Of a stretch of 64,000 bases of DNA, positions 1-7,875 are shown in pieces. The notes under the pieces are model-generated. The model was given only the letters and a program-made list of their open reading frames with translations, was not told the origin of the DNA and made no database searches. The stretch is from Insolitispirillum peregrinum (GTDB taxonomy: Bacteria; Pseudomonadota; Alphaproteobacteria; Rhodospirillales; Rhodospirillaceae). Numbering within the stretch: the first letter of the stretch is position 1; each line of letters starts with the position of its first letter. A program made the translations under genes and the position numbers. The DNA lies in NCBI RefSeq assembly GCF_042665255.1, contig NZ_JBHTCD010000001.1, one strand, 5' to 3'.

Positions 1-1
1 G

Positions 2-244
2 CAGATGTACCGCGAGCAGGCCCGTTATCTGGAGCGCACCGCCCCGTGGATCGAGCGCATCGGGCTGGAGCCGGTCCGGCAGGCAATTGTCGATGACGCC
101 GAAAACCGCGCTGCCCTGTACCAGCGTTTCCTGCACGCGCAAAGCGTCTCGCAGGATGATCCGTGGCAGGCCCGCGCCGAAGGCCGCGTTGATGCCCACG
201 AATTCGCCCCCCTGTCCCCCTCGCATCCCCTTGCTGCGGAGTAA
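2..244 (+). CDS. nirB: Nitrite reductase [NAD(P)H] large subunit, C-terminal fragment
   Basis: Only the last 80 residues are visible because the gene runs off the left edge. The tail, with the motif YLERTAPWIERIGLE, is typical of the C-terminus of cytoplasmic NirB, the siroheme/4Fe-4S/FAD subunit that reduces nitrite to ammonium with NAD(P)H. The frame stops with TAA six bases before nirD, and nasA and cysG follow, as expected for an assimilatory nitrate/nitrite operon. Cofactor-binding regions lie outside the window, so the assignment rests on the tail and the context. Confidence 0.85.
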   Translation, partial: QMYREQARYLERTAPWIERIGLEPVRQAIVDDAENRAALYQRFLHAQSVSQDDPWQARAEGRVDAHEFAPLSPSHPLAAE

Positions 245-249
245 ATCCG

Positions 250-597
250 ATGACCATTGCGATGACCTGGATCAACGTTGGCACCATCGACGCCATCCCG
301 CAGCAAGGCTCCCGCACGCTGATGCTGGGGGATACCCCGATTGCCCTGTTCCGCACCATCCACGACGAGGTGTTCGCGCTGGTTGACCGCTGCCCGCACA
401 AGCACGGGCCGCTGTCGCAGGGGATCATCCATGGTCGGCGGGTGACCTGCCCGCTACATTCGTGGGTGATTGATCTGGCCTCGGGCGAGGCTCAGGGGCC
501 GGACGAGGGCTGCGCCGGGCATATCCCGCTGCGACTGGATGGCGAACAGATTTTCATCGGCTACACGCCCTCTGCCGGAGGCTGTACGCATGACTGA
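250..597 (+). CDS. nirD: Nitrite reductase small subunit NirD
   Basis: A 115-residue protein made of a single Rieske-type fold. The cluster ligands are present as C48-x-H50 and C67-x2-H70 (CPH and CPLH), so it probably binds a 2Fe-2S cluster; the following WVIDLASGEAQGPDEG segment is typical of NirD. It partners NirB in cytoplasmic NAD(P)H-dependent nitrite reduction to ammonium. The start at 250 has GGAG eight bases upstream, overlapping the end of nirB. Its stop overlaps the nasA start (ATGACTGA), implying translational coupling. Confidence 0.93.
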   Translation: MTIAMTWINVGTIDAIPQQGSRTLMLGDTPIALFRTIHDEVFALVDRCPHKHGPLSQGIIHGRRVTCPLHSWVIDLASGEAQGPDEGCAGHIPLRLDGEQIFIGYTPSAGGCTHD

Positions 598-3259
598 GAC
601 CTGCACCACCTGCCCCTATTGCGGCGTTGGGTGCGGCGTGGTCGTGAGCGAGGGCCGCACCGGCTGGAGCGTGGGCGGCGACGCCTCGCATCCGGCCAAC
701 CTTGGCCGCCTGTGTTCCAAGGGCAGCGCGCTGGCCGAAACCCTGCGCCCCGAAGGCCGCCTGTTGTACCCGACCGTTGACGGCCAGCGCCGCCCGTGGT
801 CGGAAGCCATCAAAGCCGTTGCCAGCCGATTGCAGGAGACACTTGACCGATACGGCCCTTCTGCCGTTGCCTTTTACGTCTCGGGCCAGTTGCTGACCGA
901 AGACTATTACGTCGCCAACAAGCTGCTGAAGGGCTTTGTGGGTAGCCCGCATATCGACACCAATTCCCGCCTGTGCATGGCCTCGACGGTGGTCGGCCAC
1001 AAGCGCGCCTTTGGGGCCGATGTCGTTCCCGGCTCCTACGAAGACATTGAACAGGCCGAGCTGGTGGTGCTGGTCGGCTCCAACCTCGCGTGGTGCCATC
1101 CGGTGCTGCATCAACGCCTGCTGCACGCCCAGCGCCAGCGCGGCACCCGGCTGATTGTCATTGATCCGCGCCGGAGTGCGTCGTGCGATACCGCCGACCT
1201 GCATTTGCCGCTCGCCCCCGGCAGTGACGTGATGCTGTTCAATGGCCTGCTCGCCTATCTGGAGCAACAGAACGCCATCGCCCCGGACTATCTGGCCGCC
1301 CACGTTGACGGCGTTGAACAGGCCTTTGCCACCGCCCGGGCCGAAGCGGGTGACATCGCCACCGTTGCCCGCCACTGCCAGCTTTCCGTCGAGGCCGTTC
1401 TGGCGTTCTATCAGGCCTTTGCCACCACCGAACGGACGGTGACGGTCTTTTCGCAGGGAGTCAACCAGTCCAGTCAGGGCAGCGACAAGGTCAACGCCAT
1501 CCTGAACTGCCATCTGGCCACCGGACGGGTGGGCAAGCCCGGCAGCACGCCATTTTCCGTCACCGGCCAGCCGAATGCCATGGGGGGGCGCGAAGTCGGC
1601 GGCCTCGCCAACCAGTTGGCCGCCCACATGAACCCCAACGATCTGGCAGACGTCGAACGTCTGGGCCGGTTCTGGCAGGCTCCAGCGCTGAAGGTCGGCG
1701 AAGGCCTGAAGGCCATCGACATGTTCCGCGCCATCCACGACGGCCACATCAAATTCCTGTGGGTAATGGCCACCAACCCCGCCGTCAGCCTGCCAGAGTC
1801 CGATATGGTGCGTGAGGCCCTCGCCCGCTGCCCAACGGTGGTGGTGTCCGATGTGATCGACAGCACCGATACCCTGCGCACCGCCCATATCGCCCTGCCC
1901 GCTGCGGCATGGGGGGAAAAGGACGGCACCGTCACCAATTCCGAACGCCGCATCTCGCGCCAGCGCCCGTTCCTGCCCTTGCCCGGCGAAGCCCGCCCCG
2001 ACTGGTGGATCATCAGCGCGGTCGGCAAGGCGCTGGGCCATGACACCGCCTTTGACTACCACGGCCCGGCTGACATTTTCCGCGAGCATGCACGGCTGTC
2101 CGGCTTTGAGAATGATGGCCGCCGGGCCTTTGATATCAGCGGACTGGCCACCATCAGCACCACCGCCTATCACCAGATGCCCCCCATCCAGTGGCCGGTG
2201 ACCGCCGCCGACCCTGCCGGAACGGCGCGCCTGTATGGCGATGGCCTGTTCACGCATCCGAATGGCAAAGCCCGCATGCTGGCCGTCACCGCTGCCCTGC
2301 CGAAAGAACAGATCTCGGCTGATTTTCCGCTGATCCTGAACACTGGCCGCTATCGTGACCAGTGGCACACCATGACCCGCACCGGCCTGTCGCCTCGCCT
2401 GTCGGCCCACCGCCCCGAGCCGTTGCTGGAGATCCACCCTGCCGATTCCGCACGCTATGGTCTGGAAGACGGCCATCTGGCACAGGTCCACAGCCGCCAC
2501 GGAGAGCTGTTGGTCCGCGTCCAGCACAGCGACAGCCAGCGGCAGGGCGATATCTTTTTGCCAATCCACTGGAGCGACAGCAACAGCGCCAAGGCGGTGG
2601 TCAGCCGCCTGATCACCGCCCATGCCGACCCGTTTTCCGGTCAGCCGGAAAGCAAGCACATGCCGGTCAGCGTCGCCCCCTTTGCCGCCTGCTGGAGCGG
2701 CCTGCTGTTCCTTCCTGCCGATGCGGAGCTTCCCCCGGCGCTGGCCTCGATCCCCTATTGGTGCCACCATAGCGGCACCGGAGCCTCGGTGATCGAACTG
2801 GCCGGAGATCAGCCAGAACAGTGGAATGACCTGCATCACGCCCTGCAATCCGCCCCCGGACATGATTATCTGCAGTATCAGGATCAGGCCCGCTCCAGCG
2901 TGCGTCTTGCCTGGTTGCGCAATGGTCATTTGCAGGGCAGCCTGTTCATTGCCAAGGATCGCCCGACCGTCGCCCGTAGCTGGATGAGCACCCTGTTTGC
3001 CAGCACGGACCCGCTCGCCCCCGAAGACCGGGTGGCCCTGCTGGCCGGACAGGCTCCCCGCAGCGGGGAGGATCAGGGGCCGCTGGTGTGTGCCTGTCTG
3101 TCGGTGGGCCTGAAAGCCATTCAGGCCGCCGTCATCGAAGGCCGCGCCACCAGCGCCGAAGAGATTGGAAAACTGTTGGGAGCAGGAACCGGCTGCGGCT
3201 CCTGTGTCTCCGAAATCAAGGAGATCATCCGCCATGCAAAACCCGCCGTTGCCGCCTGA
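590..3259 (+). CDS. nasA: Assimilatory nitrate reductase catalytic subunit
   Basis: An 889-residue molybdopterin oxidoreductase. The N-terminus carries the 4Fe-4S motif C-x2-C-x3-C (CPYCGVGC) with the fourth cysteine in RLCSKG; the molybdopterin and dinucleotide-binding domains fill the middle. The last 60 residues are a BFD-like 2Fe-2S domain (CACL ... GTGCGSC), a mark of NasA-type nitrate reductases. It reduces nitrate to nitrite in the cytoplasm, feeding NirBD. I place the start at 590, overlapping the end of nirD by eight bases; an upstream in-frame start at 470 would lie deep inside nirD and adds unrelated residues. Confidence 0.95.
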   Translation: MTETCTTCPYCGVGCGVVVSEGRTGWSVGGDASHPANLGRLCSKGSALAETLRPEGRLLYPTVDGQRRPWSEAIKAVASRLQETLDRYGPSAVAFYVSGQLLTEDYYVANKLLKGFVGSPHIDTNSRLCMASTVVGHKRAFGADVVPGSYEDIEQAELVVLVGSNLAWCHPVLHQRLLHAQRQRGTRLIVIDPRRSASCDTADLHLPLAPGSDVMLFNGLLAYLEQQNAIAPDYLAAHVDGVEQAFATARAEAGDIATVARHCQLSVEAVLAFYQAFATTERTVTVFSQGVNQSSQGSDKVNAILNCHLATGRVGKPGSTPFSVTGQPNAMGGREVGGLANQLAAHMNPNDLADVERLGRFWQAPALKVGEGLKAIDMFRAIHDGHIKFLWVMATNPAVSLPESDMVREALARCPTVVVSDVIDSTDTLRTAHIALPAAAWGEKDGTVTNSERRISRQRPFLPLPGEARPDWWIISAVGKALGHDTAFDYHGPADIFREHARLSGFENDGRRAFDISGLATISTTAYHQMPPIQWPVTAADPAGTARLYGDGLFTHPNGKARMLAVTAALPKEQISADFPLILNTGRYRDQWHTMTRTGLSPRLSAHRPEPLLEIHPADSARYGLEDGHLAQVHSRHGELLVRVQHSDSQRQGDIFLPIHWSDSNSAKAVVSRLITAHADPFSGQPESKHMPVSVAPFAACWSGLLFLPADAELPPALASIPYWCHHSGTGASVIELAGDQPEQWNDLHHALQSAPGHDYLQYQDQARSSVRLAWLRNGHLQGSLFIAKDRPTVARSWMSTLFASTDPLAPEDRVALLAGQAPRSGEDQGPLVCACLSVGLKAIQAAVIEGRATSAEEIGKLLGAGTGCGSCVSEIKEIIRHAKPAVAA

Positions 3260-4706
3260 TGCCCCTGCCTTTCCGCTGTTTCTGACCATCGCAGGACGCA
3301 AGGCGGTGGTGCTGGGGGGCGGCGAAATGGCCGCCGCCAAAATCCGCCTGCTGCTGCGCTCCGCCGCCGCCGTGCTGGTGATTGCCGATCATCTCGGCCC
3401 GGATGTGGCGCAACTGGTGCGCGATGGTCTGGTCGCAGGCTGGCAACAGCCTCCGGCCTCGGTTGCCGGGCTGGCCGCGCTGCTGACAGATGCCCTGCTG
3501 GTCATTGATGCCGACGACCAGCAGGAGCTGACCGTTCCGGCACAGCAGATATGCCGGGACAACGGCATCCTGTTCAATGCGGTGGACCGGCCCCACCATT
3601 CCGACTTCACCGTTCCGGCGATTTTTGACCGAGGGCCGCTGGTGGTGGCGATGTCAACCGGCGGCACCGCTCCAGCCTTGGCGCGCACCGTTCGCCAGCG
3701 GCTGGAAAAGGCCATTCCACAGGGCTTTGAACGCCTCGCCATCGCTGCCGCCGCCTGCCAGCAGCAGGTGCGAGAGAGTTTTTCTTCGGTACAGGCCCGC
3801 GTCAGGGTGTGGGATCAGGTGTTTAACGGCCCGCTGGCCCAGCGCATCATCGAGCAGGACGAACAGCAAGCCATCGCCACCCTGCGCGCCGCCCTGCACG
3901 AGCTGGCACAACAGCAAGACAGCGCGCCGCAAGGGTCGGTGACGCTGGTCGGTGCCGGTCCCGGTGATCCCGGCCTGCTGACCCTGCACGCCGTGCGCGC
4001 CATCGAGACCGCCGACGTTATTCTGTACGACGCTCTCGTCTCGCCGGGAATCCTCGCACTGGCTCGTCGCGAAGCCCGCCTGATCCCGGTCGGCAAACGC
4101 GCAGGCCAACCGTCGGTCAGCCAGAGCTTTACCAACCGCACCCTCACCTCGCTCGCCCAGCGCGGCCAGACCGTTGTGCGCCTGAAGGGCGGTGACCCGT
4201 TCATCTTTGGCCGGGGTGGCGAGGAAGCCGCATACTTGCGGCAACAGGACATCCCGGTTCATGTCATTCCGGGCATCAGCGCCGCCATCGGTGTCGCCGC
4301 CTCGCTGGGCATTCCACTGACCCATCGCGGCGAAGCCCGCTCGCTGCGCCTGATGACCGCCAGTTGCCGCAGTGAGATCGAAACCCTTGCCCTCGACTGG
4401 TCGGCCTTCAGTGATCCCGGCTGTACGCTGGCCATCTACATGGGCCACCGGCAAGCCGCCATCATCCGGCGCGGACTGCTCAATGGTGGCCTGCCCGCAG
4501 ACACGCCGGTGGCCCTGATTGAAAACGGCACCCGCCCGGACATGCGGGCGGAATTCTGTACGCTGACCGATCTGGGCCGAACCCCGATGGCGACCGCACC
4601 CTCGGGCGGGCCGGTGCTGATTTTGGTCGGACGGGCGGTGGCCCATGCCCCCGGTTACGGGGCCTCTCCGCTCACCGAGGCGGCGATCAGCCAGATTGCC
4701 CGATAA
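3234..4706 (+). CDS. cysG: Siroheme synthase (multifunctional)
   Basis: A 490-residue trifunctional enzyme. The N-terminal part (VVLGGGEMAAAKIRLLL, about residues 25-42) is the precorrin-2 dehydrogenase/ferrochelatase module; from about residue 236 the uroporphyrinogen-III C-methyltransferase module begins (GAGPGDPGLLTLHA, later GGDPFIFGRGGEE). It makes siroheme, the cofactor NirB needs, which explains its place as last gene of the operon. The start at 3234 lies inside the end of nasA (26-base overlap). A clean hairpin follows the stop, so transcription probably ends here. Confidence 0.95.
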   Translation: MQNPPLPPDAPAFPLFLTIAGRKAVVLGGGEMAAAKIRLLLRSAAAVLVIADHLGPDVAQLVRDGLVAGWQQPPASVAGLAALLTDALLVIDADDQQELTVPAQQICRDNGILFNAVDRPHHSDFTVPAIFDRGPLVVAMSTGGTAPALARTVRQRLEKAIPQGFERLAIAAAACQQQVRESFSSVQARVRVWDQVFNGPLAQRIIEQDEQQAIATLRAALHELAQQQDSAPQGSVTLVGAGPGDPGLLTLHAVRAIETADVILYDALVSPGILALARREARLIPVGKRAGQPSVSQSFTNRTLTSLAQRGQTVVRLKGGDPFIFGRGGEEAAYLRQQDIPVHVIPGISAAIGVAASLGIPLTHRGEARSLRLMTASCRSEIETLALDWSAFSDPGCTLAIYMGHRQAAIIRRGLLNGGLPADTPVALIENGTRPDMRAEFCTLTDLGRTPMATAPSGGPVLILVGRAVAHAPGYGASPLTEAAISQIAR

Positions 4707-4711
4707 CGCAG

Positions 4712-4743
4712 AAGGGCAGCACCAATGGATGCTGCCCTTTCTG
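4712..4743 (+). terminator. Intrinsic terminator of the nitrate operon
   Basis: A perfect 10-bp stem (AAGGGCAGCA / TGCTGCCCTT) with an 8-base loop, followed by a short T-rich tract, lies six bases after the cysG stop and before the convergent glgC end. Confidence 0.8.
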
Positions 4744-4790
4744 TTGCGCGCCCGCCGAAAAACGGCTTGTGCCTGTTATGGGCTGGCCTG

Positions 4791-6059
4791 TTACAAAGCC
4801 TCAAGCATCTGTCGGGTTACCAGCGTCACGCCCTTGTCGGTCACATGGAACCGTCTGGCGTCTTCCACCGGGTCTTCGCCAACCACCAGACCTTCGGGCA
4901 CCTTGCACCCGGCCCCGATGATCGCCTTGTGAATGCGGCAGTGGCGGCCAATGTCAGCCTCGGGCAGCACCACCGTGTCTTCGACCAGCGCATAGGAATT
5001 GACCCGCACGCAGCTGAACAGCAGCGAGCGGCGCACCACCGCACCAGAGACGATACAGCCCGCCGACACCACCGAGTCAACCGCCATCCCGCGCCGGTCA
5101 TCGCTGTCAAAAACGAACTTGGCGGCGGGCTTTTGCAGCTGATAGGTCCAGATCGGCCAGTTTTCGTCGTACAGGTCCAGTTCCGGGGTGATGGTGGTCA
5201 GGTCGAGATTGGCTTCCCAATAGGCATCGACCGTCCCGACGTCGCGCCAGTAAGGCTCGACCGCCCCCGGGGTCAGCACACAGGAATCGCCGAACCGGTG
5301 CGCCACCACCCGGTTGCTTTTGATCAGCGCCGGGATGATGTCCTTGCCGAAATCATGCGACGAGTTGGGATCGATGGCGTCTTTTTCCAGCAGTTCCATC
5401 AGGAAGCGGGCGTTGAAGACGTAAATCCCCATGCTGGCAAAGGCCACCTCCGGCTTGCCCGGCACATGCGGCGGATCAGACGGCTTTTCCAGAAAATCGA
5501 CGATGGTGTCAGTTTCATCGACGCCGACCACGCCAAACTCTTTCGCCTGATCCAGCGGAACCTCGACGCACGAAACGGTCAGGTCGGCTTTTTTGTCGAT
5601 GTGATAGGCCAGCAGCTTGGAATAGTCCTGCCGGTAAACGTGATCGCCAGCCAGCACCAGAATGTAGTCCGGGTCATGGCGGCGGACCAGATCAAGGTTC
5701 TGGAACACCGCGTCGGCGGTGCCACGATACCAGCTTTCTTCGCTGGTCTGCTGCTGGGCGGGCCACAGTTCGACGAATTCGTTGATTTCAGCGCGGAAAA
5801 AACCCCAGCCCCGCTGAACATGCTGGATCAGGGTATGGGCCTTGTACTGCGTCGGAACGGCAATGCGCCGGATGCCGGAATTCACGCAGTTCGACAGCGG
5901 AAAGTCGACGATGCGGAACTTGCCCCCGAAAGGAACCGCAGGCTTTGCCTCGTCGTCGGTCAGGTTGCGCAGCCGCGAGCCGCGCCCTCCCGCCAGCACC
6001 AGGGCCAGCGTGCCGCGCAAGGCCCGGTTGAGGTCAGCCAGAGCACCCGTCGAATCCAT
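4791..6059 (-). CDS. glgC: Glucose-1-phosphate adenylyltransferase
   Basis: A 422-residue ADP-glucose pyrophosphorylase. The nucleotide-binding signature LAGGRGSRL (about residues 22-30) and the following KPAVPFGGKFRIVDF are clear, and a left-handed beta-helix-like C-terminus follows. It makes ADP-glucose from glucose-1-phosphate and ATP, the committed step of bacterial glycogen synthesis. I chose the ATG at 6059 because GGGGAGGAAC precedes it at good spacing; a longer in-frame extension to 6185 shows no family similarity. It is divergent from glgA-glgP, which use its product and degrade the polymer. Confidence 0.95.
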   Translation of the reverse strand: MDSTGALADLNRALRGTLALVLAGGRGSRLRNLTDDEAKPAVPFGGKFRIVDFPLSNCVNSGIRRIAVPTQYKAHTLIQHVQRGWGFFRAEINEFVELWPAQQQTSEESWYRGTADAVFQNLDLVRRHDPDYILVLAGDHVYRQDYSKLLAYHIDKKADLTVSCVEVPLDQAKEFGVVGVDETDTIVDFLEKPSDPPHVPGKPEVAFASMGIYVFNARFLMELLEKDAIDPNSSHDFGKDIIPALIKSNRVVAHRFGDSCVLTPGAVEPYWRDVGTVDAYWEANLDLTTITPELDLYDENWPIWTYQLQKPAAKFVFDSDDRRGMAVDSVVSAGCIVSGAVVRRSLLFSCVRVNSYALVEDTVVLPEADIGRHCRIHKAIIGAGCKVPEGLVVGEDPVEDARRFHVTDKGVTLVTRQMLEAL

Positions 6060-6359
6060 CCTAGTTCCTCCCCTATGGCCGGCCCTGTGGCCGGTGGCAG
6101 TGCAGCAGAACGTTCGTTCGTCTTTCGCGCCGCGAACGTCTATAGTCTCAAATCTGACACGCCTGTCAGGGGCTTTCAATGACAACTGCGTGAAAGAAAA
6201 TGGTTAAATGTGAAAAACATGGGAGACATGCTCCAAAAGGATATTGCACCCCTCCGGGAAATCGCGTGAATTGTCAGCAACGGACTTTTCTCAGCCCAAA
6301 TCAGGGCGTTCCCTGCCGACGCTTCCCGTGGCCGCGCCGGTGACTGGTCAGGAAATACC

Positions 6360-7820
6360 ATGCGCGTTCTGCTTGTCTCCTCTGAAGTCTATCCGCTGAT
6401 CAAGACCGGCGGCCTTGCCGATGTGGCCGGAGCCCTGCCCCAGGCATTGGTGCACTGCGGCGTGGATGCCCGCATCCTGCTGCCGGCTTACCGCTCGGTG
6501 GTTGCCAAGGCCGTGGACCACGGTCCGTCGCTGTGGCTGGGCAATGTGCTGGGCTTTGGAGACACGCACCTGATCCCCGCCCGCATGCCCGACAGTGGTG
6601 TGCCGGTGTGGTTCGTTGACAATCCGGCCCTGTATGACCGTGATGGCGGCCCCTATCAGCGCCCCGACGGCTGGGACCATGACGACAATTTCCGCCGCTT
6701 TGCCCTGTTGTCAAAGGTCGCGGCGATGATCGGCAGCGGTGAGGTCATCCACGGCTGGGCGGCCGACGTGATTCATGCCAATGACTGGCAGACCGGGCTG
6801 GTTCCGGCCTATGTCCGCCTGACCACCAGCGGCCACCGCCCGCGCACGGTCTTTACCATCCACAACCTGCATTTTCAGGGCATTTTCGCGCGCGACATCC
6901 TGCCGGAAATCGGCCTGCCGCCGGAAAGCTTTTCGATCTTTGGTCTGGAGTTCAACGGCAAGGTCAGCTTCCTGAAAGCCGGGCTGTACTATGCCGACCG
7001 CCTGACCACCGTCTCGCCCACCTACGCATGGGAAATCACCACCCCCGAAGGTGGCCGGGGGCTGGATGGCCTGCTGGCCGGACGGGCCCGCGCCGGGCAC
7101 CTGCGCGGCATCCTGAACGGCGTCGATTACCAGCTGTGGGACCCATCCTGCGATCACCTGATCCCTGCCAGCTATGACAGCACCAGCTTTGTGCAGGGCA
7201 AGGCACAGAACAAGGCGGTCCTGCAACAGCGCCTTGGCCTTGATCCGCGCCCTGATGCCCCTCTGCTGGGGCTGGTCAGCCGCTTTTCCGATCAAAAGGG
7301 GGTCGATCTGGTTGCCAGTGCCATTCCGGCGATGGTGGCCGCCGGGGCGCAGGTGGTGCTGGTCGGCAGCGGTGATGCGGCCCTCGAGCGCACGGTTACC
7401 AGCCTGCCGCACCGCTTCCCCGGCTCGGTCGGGGTGGACATTGGCTACAACGAGCCGCTGGCCCATCTGGTGCAGGCTTCCAGTGACCTGTTTCTGGTCC
7501 CCTCGCGCTTTGAGCCGTGCGGCCTGACCCAACTGTACGCCCTGCGCTATGGTGCCCTGCCGCTGGTGCGCCGCACTGGCGGGCTGGCCGACACCGTGCA
7601 TGACATTCCCACCGCCGACGCGCATCATGGCACCGGCTTTGTGTTCGAGTCTCCGACCCTCGAAGGCCTGCAAGGGGCGTTCTTCCGCGCCCTGAGCGTC
7701 TACAATCACCCCGACGCCTGGCAAGCCGCCCAGCGCCGGGCGATGGAGCAGGATTTTGGCTGGCAGCGCGCCGCCGAGGCGTACATGAGCCTGTTTGACG
7801 ACGCCCTCGCCGCCCCGTAA
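6360..7820 (+). CDS. glgA: Glycogen synthase (ADP-glucose type)
   Basis: A 486-residue GT5-family glycosyltransferase. The ADP-glucose-binding KTGGLADVAGALP motif sits at residues 15-27, and the C-terminal Rossmann domain has GLVSRFSDQKGVDL and the SRFEPCGLTQLYALRYG donor-site segment. It extends alpha-1,4-glucan chains from ADP-glucose in the cytoplasm. The start is preceded by CAGGAAA. glgP begins 55 bases downstream, so the two are probably co-transcribed; glgC lies divergently across a 300-bp shared promoter region. Confidence 0.95.
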   Translation: MRVLLVSSEVYPLIKTGGLADVAGALPQALVHCGVDARILLPAYRSVVAKAVDHGPSLWLGNVLGFGDTHLIPARMPDSGVPVWFVDNPALYDRDGGPYQRPDGWDHDDNFRRFALLSKVAAMIGSGEVIHGWAADVIHANDWQTGLVPAYVRLTTSGHRPRTVFTIHNLHFQGIFARDILPEIGLPPESFSIFGLEFNGKVSFLKAGLYYADRLTTVSPTYAWEITTPEGGRGLDGLLAGRARAGHLRGILNGVDYQLWDPSCDHLIPASYDSTSFVQGKAQNKAVLQQRLGLDPRPDAPLLGLVSRFSDQKGVDLVASAIPAMVAAGAQVVLVGSGDAALERTVTSLPHRFPGSVGVDIGYNEPLAHLVQASSDLFLVPSRFEPCGLTQLYALRYGALPLVRRTGGLADTVHDIPTADAHHGTGFVFESPTLEGLQGAFFRALSVYNHPDAWQAAQRRAMEQDFGWQRAAEAYMSLFDDALAAP

Positions 7821-7875
7821 CACCGATCGTTCAGATCACCCAGCAGTCATATCATCAGCAACAAGGGACAAGCCC

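Noticed and set aside
554..3340. Long open frame on the minus strand opposite nasA
   Set aside because: It mirrors nasA over its full length, has the low-complexity Gly/Ala/His/Gln make-up of antisense frames in GC-rich DNA, and no family motif.
4725..6182. Long plus-strand frame opposite glgC
   Set aside because: Antisense shadow of a certain glgC gene, with no recognisable domain and no ribosome-binding site.
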